Part shown: positions 5,534-13,745 of the stretch, piece after piece | Layout of the letters: the number at the start of each line of letters is the position of its first letter | How positions within the stretch are numbered: position 1 is the first letter of the stretch | NCBI GenBank assembly: GCA_016929365.1 | Contig: JAFGIZ010000072.1 | Coordinates: 1 to 19,124 of the forward strand | DNA: 19,124 nucleotides | Direction of reading: 5' to 3' | Origin: Lentisphaerota bacterium | GTDB taxonomy: Bacteria; Verrucomicrobiota; Kiritimatiellia; UBA8416; JAFGIZ01 | Notes under the pieces: model-generated | What the model was told of the DNA's origin: nothing | The model's database searches: none | What the model saw: the letters and a program-made list of their open reading frames with translations, nothing else | Translations under genes and position numbers: made by a program

Positions 5534-7318
5534 ATGTTAACCGATCATACAGACCGGGTTCCCGGTACGCTCGCGCGGTGCGTCAGCCTGCTCCTGTGGC
5601 TGTTGGCGGGCGCCGCCGGAGCCGAAGACGAGGCGGTGCTGCTTTGGCTCCGTGCGCCCGCGGCGACCCGCGGCGCGGTGCGCCGCGCCGCGCTGGGGGA
5701 GCGTCCGCCCCGCTTCAAGCGCGAAACCCCGGCCGGCATGCCGCTCCGGACGCGCCCGATATCACCGTCGTTCGCCCGCACCGCTCTGGAGGCGCCCCGG
5801 CGCCGGGTTCGCGCCGCCTGGCACGCCTATACGGGCGCGTGGCTCGACCGCGCCGGCATCGCATCCTCCCGCGTGCTGTACCGTTTTGACTATGCCCCGG
5901 CGGTTGTCGTCGTGCCGACTCCCGCGCAGCGCGCGTGGCTTACCCGTCACCCGGATGTCCGGCGTGTTTTCCGGAACCCGGACCGCGCCCGCAAGGAACT
6001 GTCCGTCACGGTGCCGGCCATGCGCGGCTTCAGCGTCCGCAACGACGGCTACAGCGGCCGCGGCGTGACCGTCGCCCACATCGAAGTGGAGCCAGGCCGC
6101 ATCGCCAACCCCCACGTGCCGGCCACGGTCTACCGCCCTGAAGGCGCGCTTTCCGCCCATGCCACCGCCGTGGGCGGGATCATCCGTAACGCGTTCCCCG
6201 GGTACCGCGCCCTGGCCTTCCGGTGCAATTTGCTCAGCGTCAATCCGCCGGATGCGTCCAAGGCGGCTTGGGGCGCTGCCGTGGACTGGGCGGTCGCGTC
6301 GGGCGCCGCCGTGTTGAACAGCACCGACAACCTCCTGCGCCAGACCAACACACTGCACTGGTCCGACATCTATGCCGACTACCTTGTCGCCGACGCGCGC
6401 GTTCTGTTTACGAAGTCCGCCGGAAACAACAGCGGGGCCCCGGACGCGGATACGACGGTCACCTCGCCCGGACGCGGCTTCAACGTGCTGACCGTCGGCA
6501 ACATCAAGGGCCAAAAGACGGTCACCTGGCATGACGACTACATGAACGGGACCAGCAATTACGGAAACCCCGCTACCGGCGTTGAGAAGCCGGAGATTGC
6601 GGCCTACGGGTCGCAGATCACGGGCGCGACGACCAACGCGCCCTGGGTGGCCTACCTCGGGGCCGGCGGGACCAGTTACGCGGCCCCCCAGGTCGCCGCC
6701 GTAGCCGCCCTCTGCATCGAGGCCATGCCTTTTCTGGCCGGTGAACCGGAAGCGCTGAAGGCCCTGATCATGGTCAGCGGGCTCGCTCATAATATCGAAG
6801 GGCCGGCCGTCCCGACCAACAGTCCCGCGGCGCGCGACGGCGCAGGCATGGCCCTGGCCACGGCGCCCAGGGCGGGCGTGGCGGTTTTCACGCTGGACAA
6901 CGCCTCGTTCGACGGCGACGGCCTGTACGAGGTGCCCGTGGATATCCCCTTGACCGGCGGCGACCCCAAGCGGGTCGTCCTCGTTTACAGTCACCACCCG
7001 GGGGCCCCCGACGCCGTTCCCGACGCCGCGTCGTACGACCGCTGTGACCTGGACCTCCGACTGGACGTCGACGACGAACCCGTCGCGGCGTCGGCTTACT
7101 CCATCGCCAATCCCTTCGAAGTGCTGGATGTCGTACCCGTTACGTCCGCGGTCGCCCGCGCCCGCATCAGCCGGGCCGCCTGGGACGATGACGTCGGAGC
7201 CCTGCGCATGGGCCTGGCGTGGGCATCGCTCAGCACCCTCGGCGCCGGACCCGACCGCGTGGCGACGCTCTTGCGCCTCACGCAGCTTGACGCTCCGGGG
7301 CGCCCGGCGCTACCGTGA
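5534..7318 (+). CDS. Secreted S8 (subtilisin-like) serine protease
   Basis: A 594-residue predicted exported protease. Residues 1-30 form a signal peptide (VSLLLWLLAGAAGA). Residues about 85-150 look like an I9-type propeptide (RVLYRFDYAPAVVVVPTP, ending in HPDVRRVFRNPD). The catalytic domain covers about 165-420. The histidine is H209 (SAHATAVGGII), the oxyanion asparagine N298 (TKSAGNNSG) and the nucleophile S381 (GGTSYAAPQVAA). The usual aspartate block (VAVIDTG) reads VAHIEVEPG, so glutamate E184 sits where Asp is expected. A beta-rich C-terminal domain (about 445-580) follows. The reading frame stays open far upstream (to 5036), but I chose the ATG at 5534 for the signal peptide and because it follows a clear promoter. 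panE follows 4 nt downstream. Protease family is sure; activity is uncertain because of the Asp to Glu change. Confidence 0.87.
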   Translation: MLTDHTDRVPGTLARCVSLLLWLLAGAAGAEDEAVLLWLRAPAATRGAVRRAALGERPPRFKRETPAGMPLRTRPISPSFARTALEAPRRRVRAAWHAYTGAWLDRAGIASSRVLYRFDYAPAVVVVPTPAQRAWLTRHPDVRRVFRNPDRARKELSVTVPAMRGFSVRNDGYSGRGVTVAHIEVEPGRIANPHVPATVYRPEGALSAHATAVGGIIRNAFPGYRALAFRCNLLSVNPPDASKAAWGAAVDWAVASGAAVLNSTDNLLRQTNTLHWSDIYADYLVADARVLFTKSAGNNSGAPDADTTVTSPGRGFNVLTVGNIKGQKTVTWHDDYMNGTSNYGNPATGVEKPEIAAYGSQITGATTNAPWVAYLGAGGTSYAAPQVAAVAALCIEAMPFLAGEPEALKALIMVSGLAHNIEGPAVPTNSPAARDGAGMALATAPRAGVAVFTLDNASFDGDGLYEVPVDIPLTGGDPKRVVLVYSHHPGAPDAVPDAASYDRCDLDLRLDVDDEPVAASAYSIANPFEVLDVVPVTSAVARARISRAAWDDDVGALRMGLAWASLSTLGAGPDRVATLLRLTQLDAPGRPALP

Positions 7319-7322
7319 AGCC

Positions 7323-8261
7323 ATGCCCCCCAGGGCCACGCCAACGCAGGTCGTAATTGTCGGTCCCGGCGCCGTCGGCTGCCTGTTTGCAGCCGCCCTG
7401 CACCGTGCCGGAACGTCCGTCGCACTGCTGGACAAAGACCCGGTCCGGGCCCGGCACTTGAACGAGAGCGGTCTGCGCATCGATCCGCCGCCGGGGGGAG
7501 CCCCGCTGTGCGCTTTCGTGCCGGTATCCGCAAATCCCGCGGAGCTGCCCCGCCCCGCCTTTCTTGTCCTGTGCGTCAAGGCCTACGACACCGGAGCCGC
7601 CATGCGCCATGCCCGTGGCCTCGTCGCGCCCGAAACGACCGTCGTCTCGCTGCAGAACGGCCTGGGCAACGCGGAGCAGATCCGGCAAATCCTCGTTTCG
7701 CCGGCCCTGCTCTGCGCGGTGACGGGCCACGGTGTAACGCAACTGGAATCCGGCCGGGTTGTCCACGCCGGAAACGGCGAGACCTATGTTGCCGCAGGGC
7801 CGGACACGCCCCCGGGGGCGGCCGACCGTTTCGCCGCGCTCCTCGAGGCCGCCGGTTTCGCCGCCCGGGTCCGGGACGATTGCACGGGCATGCTCTGGAG
7901 CAAGGCGGTCGTCAACGCGGCGATCAACCCCGTGACGGCGCTCAACGACATACCCAACGGGGCCATACTTGAGCACGCGCACCTGCGCGACACCGCTTTC
8001 GCCGCTGCCGGCGAGGCTGCGGCCGTCGCCCGCGCCCGCGGCATCCGCCTTGCCTACCCCGATGCCGCGGCCGAAGTGGAACGTGTCTGCCGGCAGACCG
8101 CCGGCAACGTTTCGTCCATGCTCCAGGATGTCCGCCGCGGGCGGCAGACGGAAATTGACGCCATCAACGGCGCCGTGGTCCGGGCGGCGGACGGAGCCGG
8201 CATTCCGGTCCCCACGAACCGCATGCTCCTGCGGCGTCTACGAGAACGCCCGGCGCCTTAG
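7323..8261 (+). CDS. panE: 2-dehydropantoate 2-reductase (ketopantoate reductase)
   Basis: A 312-residue cytoplasmic enzyme that reduces ketopantoate to pantoate with NADPH in the pantothenate/CoA pathway. GPGAVG (residues 14-19) is the nucleotide-binding loop, with SLQNGLGN (109-116) giving the asparagine equivalent to N98 of the E. coli enzyme. LWSKAVVNAAINPVTAL (191-207) carries the catalytic lysine K194. NVSSMLQDVRRGRQTEIDAINGAV (from 262) is the family's C-terminal signature with the conserved glutamate. I start at the ATG at 7323, 4 nt after the protease stop, because GxGxxG then lies at the correct depth; upstream codons belong to a shadow frame of the protease. It probably depends on the protease promoter. 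Its stop overlaps the stop of the convergent membrane-protein gene by 4 nt. Some PanE-like paralogues act on other keto acids. Confidence 0.92.
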   Translation: MPPRATPTQVVIVGPGAVGCLFAAALHRAGTSVALLDKDPVRARHLNESGLRIDPPPGGAPLCAFVPVSANPAELPRPAFLVLCVKAYDTGAAMRHARGLVAPETTVVSLQNGLGNAEQIRQILVSPALLCAVTGHGVTQLESGRVVHAGNGETYVAAGPDTPPGAADRFAALLEAAGFAARVRDDCTGMLWSKAVVNAAINPVTALNDIPNGAILEHAHLRDTAFAAAGEAAAVARARGIRLAYPDAAAEVERVCRQTAGNVSSMLQDVRRGRQTEIDAINGAVVRAADGAGIPVPTNRMLLRRLRERPAP

Positions 8262-8797
8262 TACACCGCCGCGCCCAGCACCAGCAGCAGCAGGCCGACC
8301 GCCAGGCCGAGGCCGCCCCAGGCGCGGCAGGCGCGGTCGGTGCTCAACAATCGTTCCGACCAGAGGCGAAACCGGTACGGCGCCAGGATCAGCAGAATGC
8401 CTTTTACGGCCATGGCGTATGCCAGCACGACGACGACCAGACGCCACGGTGAAGGGTGCCACCGGGCCAGGCGCAGCAACGCGGCGGGCACAAGGACCAG
8501 CAAGCCGCCCAGTGCCCGCGGCGAAAGTAATTCGTCCATGAGCGCGATAATCAACCCGTAGGTCAGGGGAGTCAGGAGGTACAACAGCGGCTTGTAGCGG
8601 TCGAACCGCCCCAGGGGCATCTGCTGCAACAGCCACGCCGCCCAGATCAGGTCCGCCGCCGTCAGGATCCGGCCCGGCCAGCGGCTGCGGGGGAAGCGGA
8701 CCAGCCAGGCCCGCGCCCGCGCCGGCGCCGCCGCCAGGGGCAGGTACAGGGCGCACAGCACGGCCCCCAACAGTATCGTTGTCGCAGCCAGACTCAC
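8258..8797 (-). CDS. Small multi-pass membrane protein
   Basis: A 179-residue protein that I do not recognise. It is strongly hydrophobic, with about five to six probable membrane segments: residues 5-22, then ones around ILTAADLIWAAWLL, LLYLLTPLTYGLIIALM, LGGLLVLVPAALL, LVVVVLAYAMAVKGILLIL and LGLAVGLLLLVLGAAVY. The GTG start at 8797 is supported by GAGGAG five nucleotides upstream; longer upstream reading of this frame runs through miaB and is not coding. It lies 26 nt after the MiaB-type gene and is probably the last gene of the large minus-strand operon. No catalytic motif is visible. The position suggests an accessory envelope protein, but that is inference. Confidence 0.75.
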   Translation of the reverse strand: MSLAATTILLGAVLCALYLPLAAAPARARAWLVRFPRSRWPGRILTAADLIWAAWLLQQMPLGRFDRYKPLLYLLTPLTYGLIIALMDELLSPRALGGLLVLVPAALLRLARWHPSPWRLVVVVLAYAMAVKGILLILAPYRFRLWSERLLSTDRACRAWGGLGLAVGLLLLVLGAAVY

Positions 8798-8823
8798 ATC
8801 CGCTCCTCTTTTCCCGCGCGGGA

Positions 8824-9996
8824 CTATCCCGCGGCCGGCCGTTGGCCGGCCGCGCGGCGCGACCGCCTTATCTGGTCCTCCAGCAGGATCCGGTTGCGGC
8901 GCTGCTTCTCTTCGCACGGCACATCGTCCGCCCACTCCGCCGCAACGGTACCCGGGCGGGGAGAATACTTGAAGATGAAGGCGCTGTCGAACCCGATTTC
9001 CCGCATCAGCCGTCGCGTCGCGTCGAAATCCGCTTCCGTCTCCGACGGGAACCCCACAATGATATCCGTGGTCAGCGCGACCTCCGGTACCGCTGCACGG
9101 ACCCGGCCCACGGCCGCCCGATAAGCCGCCACCGTATACCCCCGCCGCATCAGCCGCAAAAGGCGGTCCGAACCCGACTGCAACGGCAGATGCAGATGCG
9201 GGCTGACCGCCGGCAATTCGGCCATGGCCCGCGCCAGTTCGGGCGTGCAGCCGGCGGGATGCCCCGACGTGAACTCGATGTGCGACACGCCGTCCACCGC
9301 GTCCACAACCTCGAGAAGACGCGGCAGAGGCTCCTCGAAACCCCGGGGCGAGCGGTAGCCGGCGGGCCACACGGCATTGCGCCGTCCGTACGCCATGACG
9401 CTCTGGCCCAGCAGGGTAAGGCGGCGGCAACCGCCGGCGGCCAGGTTGCGCACTTCCGCCAGGACACGGTCGGCCGGACGGCTCCACTCCGGGCCGCGCA
9501 CCGACGGAACGATACAATACGTGCAGCGGCGATCGCAGCCGTACAGAATAGTCACGAAAGCAGATTGTCCGCCGCGTGCATGTCCCGTCAACGTCTCCGC
9601 GCCGCGGCCCCGCGTCGCAACGTCCAGGACGGGGCGCCGGCCGGCCCGCACCGATTCAAGCAGCGCCGGCAGCCGTGCGAGCGCCGCCGGTCCCGCCGCC
9701 AGGTCCAGCGCCGGCACCCGCTCAAACAGCGCGGCGCCCAGCCGCTGCACCATGCACCCCAGGGCGCCCACATACAACCCCGGGCGCTCCCGCTTGCGGG
9801 CGGCCACGAGCCCCAGCTTGCCCAGGGCCTTGTCTTCCGCCTTGCCGCGCACGCTGCACGTATTAACCAGCACGACGTCGGCATCGTCCTCCCGGTCCGT
9901 TTCCCTGTATCCGCGGGACTCGAGCAGAACGCTCACGGCTTCCGAATCGCGCACGTTCATCTGGCACCCGTACGTCTTGATAAAAAACGTTGTCAT
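8824..9996 (-). CDS. miaB: MiaB-type tRNA methylthiotransferase lacking TRAM
   Basis: A 390-residue radical-SAM methylthiotransferase. The N-terminal UPF0004 domain has three cluster cysteines, C11 (KTYGCQMN), C47 (NTCSVRGKAE) and C81 (LGCMVQR). The radical-SAM domain carries CDRRCTYC (C154, C158, C161). HLHLPLQSGSDRLLRLMRRGYT and TTDIIVGFPSETE are typical of MiaB, which adds the 2-methylthio group to i6A37 of tRNA. Family members are usually about 440 residues or more with a C-terminal TRAM RNA-binding domain. This one stops just after NRILLEDQIRRSRR, and only 26 nt separate it from the next gene, so TRAM is absent and not frameshifted. The start ATG at 9996 overlaps the upstream TGA (ATGA); in-frame codons upstream are not needed. 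MtaB/RimO-like specificity cannot be excluded, but NTCSVRGKAE favours MiaB. Confidence 0.9.
   Translation of the reverse strand: MTTFFIKTYGCQMNVRDSEAVSVLLESRGYRETDREDDADVVLVNTCSVRGKAEDKALGKLGLVAARKRERPGLYVGALGCMVQRLGAALFERVPALDLAAGPAALARLPALLESVRAGRRPVLDVATRGRGAETLTGHARGGQSAFVTILYGCDRRCTYCIVPSVRGPEWSRPADRVLAEVRNLAAGGCRRLTLLGQSVMAYGRRNAVWPAGYRSPRGFEEPLPRLLEVVDAVDGVSHIEFTSGHPAGCTPELARAMAELPAVSPHLHLPLQSGSDRLLRLMRRGYTVAAYRAAVGRVRAAVPEVALTTDIIVGFPSETEADFDATRRLMREIGFDSAFIFKYSPRPGTVAAEWADDVPCEEKQRRNRILLEDQIRRSRRAAGQRPAAG
8830..8854. repeat. Perfect GC palindrome at the miaB 3' end
   Basis: GCGGCCGGCC (8831-8840) and GGCCGGCCGC (8844-8853) are exact reverse complements around GTT, with one more C-G pair outside. 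It lies inside the last codons of the methylthiotransferase gene. A second palindrome, CCCGCGCGGG, sits at 8813-8822. It may attenuate transcription into the small membrane-protein gene, although no T-run follows. Confidence 0.5.
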
Positions 9997-11909
9997 TGGC
10001 CCGCCGTTCCGTCCTTGCGGCCCGGGTCTCCGGGCCAGTGCACCGGGTACCAATGCGGCTCATCCACGGTCCCGCTCAGCCGGAACTCAAGCAGCTTGCT
10101 GAGGGGGTAGGTCACCGTACGGAGCAACCTGGCCACGAGCGTATGCTCCTTCATGAACGTTAGCTGCACGTCAAAATCGAGCGCGCCGTCAAACCCGCAC
10201 CGGCCTGCGCCCACCAGGCTCAGGATGTCCCCTTCAATACGCACCTTGTCCGAATGCACGCCGCCGCCGGCAATCCGGAAATCCGCCCGCGCGTCACTCT
10301 GGCGCAATACGAAATCGAGGCCCGGAATCGTCTTCGTCAGAAAATCGGAAAGCTCGCCGAACAACGGCAACAGAAAGAGACGGCCGCGGACAATTTTCAA
10401 CGATCCTCGACCGGCGACCGACCGGCCCCGCCCCGCTCCCATCAAGCCCGCCACCCGGATGTTACCGGAGAGGCGCCCTTCGACCGCCTTTTGCGCATCC
10501 GCCGTGAGCACCGCCGCAACGGGCTCGAAATTCGCGTCGTGCAGGGAGGCCGAAACGACATAACGCACCGACCCGGTGGGCGTTGCCGGACGCACAAAGG
10601 TGGCATCTCCTTCAAACGCGCCGCCATACAACGTCCCGCGCACCCCGTTGAGCCGGTTCGTCCGGCCCCTGACCTCGAGCGTAAACGCCGCCGTTTCCGC
10701 GCGGTAGCCGGCCAGTTCCACGTCCCGGCAGGCCATGTCGGCCTCGAACGCGGTCCGGGCCCCCGGTCGCAGACCGACGCGTCCCTGCGCCTCGATGACG
10801 GCCGGCCCGTGACAACGCCACGGCGTGGTCCGCCCCTTGAGCGCGCCGGTCATGGCCAGGAGCGCGTCGGGATCGATACCCGACCGTCCGTGAAACACCA
10901 CTTCGCCGGGCGGGTACCGCACGCTCAGTCCTCCCCGGGCGATGCCTTCTTCCCGCACGACGAGCATGGGATCAAGCGCCACCACGGTATTCGTGGCCGT
11001 TGCGTCAATCTGCAAGCGGCCGTCCACGCGCAGTGCAGGCACCTCGTTATAGGCGCAGGCCTCCATCCAGTACCGTCCCTCCAGCGCATACACCCCGCCA
11101 CGCTGCCCGCGCGCCCGGCTGAAGGCCAGGTCGAAACGCGGCGGCGGGCCGTCGAAGCGAAAACGTTCAATCACCCGGGCGAGGGCCGGAACCTCCGCGG
11201 CCCGCACAAACGGCAGGGCCAGACGGGGATCGAATCCTGTCTCCAAACGTCCGGTCAGGAGCGCTTCCCGCGGCGTATAGCGCAGTGCGCCGCGAACCGG
11301 CCCGCCGCCGTCTCCGCGCACGCGGGCGTTGATGTCTTCCAGCGCCACCGCGCTCTCGGATCGCCACAGGACGCCCTCCAGCGACTCCAGGGGGAGGCCC
11401 CAGAAGTCAAACGCTTGCAGCTCGATGCGCACGCCCGACGTCTGCCGCGGCCCGGCACGCGCGTCATCCCGGGTTTCGCGCGGCGGCGGCGCGAGGGCGG
11501 TCCGTGCGGCGTCGCCCGCCCGCCGGTCCCGCTGCTCCCCGCGAAACACGGCTTCGACGCCCCTTACGGTCCACAGCGGCGTATCGCTCCGCACGAGGGC
11601 GGCGGGTTCCAGGGCCGCGTTGACCCGGGCGGCTTCAAAAAACGGCGGCCCCACCACCCCCTGCCGGTACAGGGCCACATCCCGGAATGCCAGGCCTCCG
11701 CGATGATCCAGGCGGATACGGGACGCCTCCAGCGTCATGCCGCGGGGACTCAGCCGCCCCAGAATGCGCCGTTCCAGCCACCCGGGAAAGCCGACGATGC
11801 CCAGGTAGGCCCCACCCGCCAGGACACACACCGCCGCCACCGCGATCAGCCGGACCAGCAGGGTCGCACGCCGGAAGGCTTTATGGCGCGCCGTATTCAC
11901 GGAGCTCAC
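9993..11909 (-). CDS. AsmA-like envelope protein
   Basis: A 638-residue protein anchored by one N-terminal membrane helix (residues 17-41) with the rest predicted periplasmic. The long beta-rich body has the low-complexity strand pattern of AsmA/YhdP-type proteins. The C-terminal ~150 residues match the AsmA-like C-terminal region best (VEGRLSGNIRVAG, GRGSLKIVRGRLFLLPLFGE, FRIAGGGVHSDKVRIEGDIL, FRLSGTVDEPHWYPVHWP). Larger relatives (TamB, YhdP, YdbH) are thought to be bridge-like carriers of phospholipids between membranes. At 638 residues this one is shorter and may only partly span the periplasm. The GTG start overlaps the TGA of the DUF4340 gene (GTGA), and its own TGA overlaps the miaB start. 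Family assignment is moderate; a lipid-transport role is inference. Confidence 0.72.
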   Translation of the reverse strand: MSSVNTARHKAFRRATLLVRLIAVAAVCVLAGGAYLGIVGFPGWLERRILGRLSPRGMTLEASRIRLDHRGGLAFRDVALYRQGVVGPPFFEAARVNAALEPAALVRSDTPLWTVRGVEAVFRGEQRDRRAGDAARTALAPPPRETRDDARAGPRQTSGVRIELQAFDFWGLPLESLEGVLWRSESAVALEDINARVRGDGGGPVRGALRYTPREALLTGRLETGFDPRLALPFVRAAEVPALARVIERFRFDGPPPRFDLAFSRARGQRGGVYALEGRYWMEACAYNEVPALRVDGRLQIDATATNTVVALDPMLVVREEGIARGGLSVRYPPGEVVFHGRSGIDPDALLAMTGALKGRTTPWRCHGPAVIEAQGRVGLRPGARTAFEADMACRDVELAGYRAETAAFTLEVRGRTNRLNGVRGTLYGGAFEGDATFVRPATPTGSVRYVVSASLHDANFEPVAAVLTADAQKAVEGRLSGNIRVAGLMGAGRGRSVAGRGSLKIVRGRLFLLPLFGELSDFLTKTIPGLDFVLRQSDARADFRIAGGGVHSDKVRIEGDILSLVGAGRCGFDGALDFDVQLTFMKEHTLVARLLRTVTYPLSKLLEFRLSGTVDEPHWYPVHWPGDPGRKDGTAGQ

Positions 11910-13735
11910 GGCGCCGGTGTCCCGCCGGCGCCGTCGGCACGCAGCACGGCGGCGGTCAAGAGCCGCGTTCGGGCCGCGTCCAATACAAACACCACGTCCT
12001 GCCCCTGGATCACCGCATAGACCTCCCCCGGGCCCGCGGCGCTGCCGAATAAGACCGTTTTCCGTATACCGGCTTCGCCGCTCAGGTCCAGCGTTAACGC
12101 GGCGGACGGGGCATCCAGTCCGCAGGCGGCCTTCACGTCGTCCAGCCGGCCGGCCGAACGCAGGGCGCGCAAATCGGCGACCGTCAGCAGCACCGCTTCC
12201 ACGGACGCGCGGTCCACGCGTCCGGTGGCCCCCTCGGCCGGCATCCAGTCGCCCGCCTCGTTACGCACCACCGATTGCTCGCCGGCGGGCCGCCAGACGG
12301 TCAACCCGCGCACGTTTTCGGGTTTCACCGAGAGGAAGCTCCGGTCTCGGAAATCCAGCGGGTCCGTGGAGATCCCGCTGGCCGCAACCTGGTTCGCGTC
12401 AAGCATGTACACGGGACCATCGCCGTTTTCGAACCGTGCCCAGACCGCGGTCTGTCCGTTCGTGTGCGGCCCCACGAGCAACGCCGGCTTGCCGGCCCCC
12501 AGGCGCACACGCCAGGCCGCCCTGGCGGCAACGGTCTCCGCCGTGCCCGCCATGATGTCCGCGGCCCTCAAGCGCCGCAGGCGGGCCAGGACCGTGTTGA
12601 CCACCCGGTCGTCGGCCGCCCATTGCACCGGCTCCTCGATCTTCCAGCCCGTGTCCGGCGCGCGACGCAGAACCAGTTTCCGGTCATCCCGTTCAAAACA
12701 CACCTCGTCCACGGCCTCCGGCGGCGCGGCAAAGAGGTCGCGCGAGAGCAGAGCGTTGACGGAAACGTCCAGCACGTCCAGAATGTCCGAGCTGACGGTG
12801 ACAATGGAATCGAAATCCCGTCTTTTCGCGTACACGGTATCCCCGGCCTCTCCCGCGCGTTTGCCGACGATCAACGTGCGGCCGGGCCCTTCGCCGTTTC
12901 GCATCCAGACGGTTGCCCGCGCCCGCGCTTCGTCGGGCGCCAGGCCGTACGGTTCCAGACGGCCGGGATCCTCGCTCCCCGCGGTCCCGCCCTCGTCAAC
13001 GGGCGCATCCCAGACAAACGACCGCACCCGCAAGCCGTATAACGCCTGCAGCAGCGCCGTTACGGCAGCGTCTTCGGCACGTGCGGTGACGGGCTGGTCG
13101 ATCCACCAGCGCCCATCGCGATACGTCAGCTGAATGAACCCGGTCTCGGGGCGCTGCAGGTCGACGCGCCGCGTTCGCAGGGGATCTCCGCGCAAGACCA
13201 GCCGGTCGCGCAGGGCTTCCAGTGTTTCCGGCACGGCGTCCAGGATATCCCGCGCGACACTGCATACCTCGTCATGGCCGGCGAGTTTCACGTAGACCGC
13301 ATCGCCGACGGGCGCGTCCCCGCCCACCAGCAGTTCGTCGCGTCCCTGCGCCCCGTTCAACACCAGTCTCGCCCGCGGTTCGGTCAGCCCGTAATCGCGC
13401 AGGGTCAGGCGGCGCTCCCGCCGCTGTACGCCGGTTATCACCTCCTGCCGTACCGCGCTTTCCAGAACGGACAGAATGCGCTCGATCGCCGCGTCGGCGG
13501 CCCGGGCCCGGACCGGGCGTTCCATCATCCAGCCGCCGGGTTCACGTCTGCAGACCGCCTGCATCCCGCCCCGCTCGATCAGCAAATGGTTAACCGTTTC
13601 GAGCGAATCCGTCATCAAGCGGCGGCGGCGCTGTGTCCGTTCGTCGGTGGAACGGACATGCGCTTTGACCAGCCAGACCGCGGCCGCTGTCACACACACC
13701 GCGGCCAGCAGTCTCCCCGTTGTTCGAAACGTCAT
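11906..13735 (-). CDS. DUF4340 domain-containing periplasmic protein
   Basis: A 609-residue protein with one N-terminal membrane helix (about 7-24) and a periplasmic remainder. The body looks like about four copies of one module: a GGWMMERPV or DGRWWIDQPV type opening, a helix of the form AxDAAIxxILxxL, then YGLxxPxARxxL, a strand pair giving LLVGG or LIVGK, a VYVKL or VYAKR strand, and a hydrophobic helix. The copies start near residues 45, 165, 335 and 480, the last being more divergent. DUF4340 proteins are commonly encoded beside GldG and ABC-2 transporter genes, as here; their role is unknown. It starts 10 nt after the GldG stop and ends in a 4-nt overlap with the AsmA-like gene. Confidence 0.85.
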   Translation of the reverse strand: MTFRTTGRLLAAVCVTAAAVWLVKAHVRSTDERTQRRRRLMTDSLETVNHLLIERGGMQAVCRREPGGWMMERPVRARAADAAIERILSVLESAVRQEVITGVQRRERRLTLRDYGLTEPRARLVLNGAQGRDELLVGGDAPVGDAVYVKLAGHDEVCSVARDILDAVPETLEALRDRLVLRGDPLRTRRVDLQRPETGFIQLTYRDGRWWIDQPVTARAEDAAVTALLQALYGLRVRSFVWDAPVDEGGTAGSEDPGRLEPYGLAPDEARARATVWMRNGEGPGRTLIVGKRAGEAGDTVYAKRRDFDSIVTVSSDILDVLDVSVNALLSRDLFAAPPEAVDEVCFERDDRKLVLRRAPDTGWKIEEPVQWAADDRVVNTVLARLRRLRAADIMAGTAETVAARAAWRVRLGAGKPALLVGPHTNGQTAVWARFENGDGPVYMLDANQVAASGISTDPLDFRDRSFLSVKPENVRGLTVWRPAGEQSVVRNEAGDWMPAEGATGRVDRASVEAVLLTVADLRALRSAGRLDDVKAACGLDAPSAALTLDLSGEAGIRKTVLFGSAAGPGEVYAVIQGQDVVFVLDAARTRLLTAAVLRADGAGGTPAP

Positions 13736-13745
13736 TGCGTCCCCG

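Noticed and set aside
5762..6997. Long open frame (411 codons) antisense to the protease
   Set aside because: The plus-strand frame has clear S8 motifs throughout; the antisense product has no domain and no ribosome site.
8798..9517. N-terminal extension of the small membrane-protein frame into miaB
   Set aside because: The upstream part is Gly/Arg/Ser-rich and overlaps MiaB coding sequence; GTG at 8797 has a good ribosome site and starts the hydrophobic protein.
10254..12020. Long plus-strand open frame (588 codons) opposite the AsmA-like gene
   Set aside because: Composition is dominated by Arg, Pro, Gly and His, and the minus strand carries the membrane anchor, conserved C-terminal blocks and coupled start/stop overlaps.
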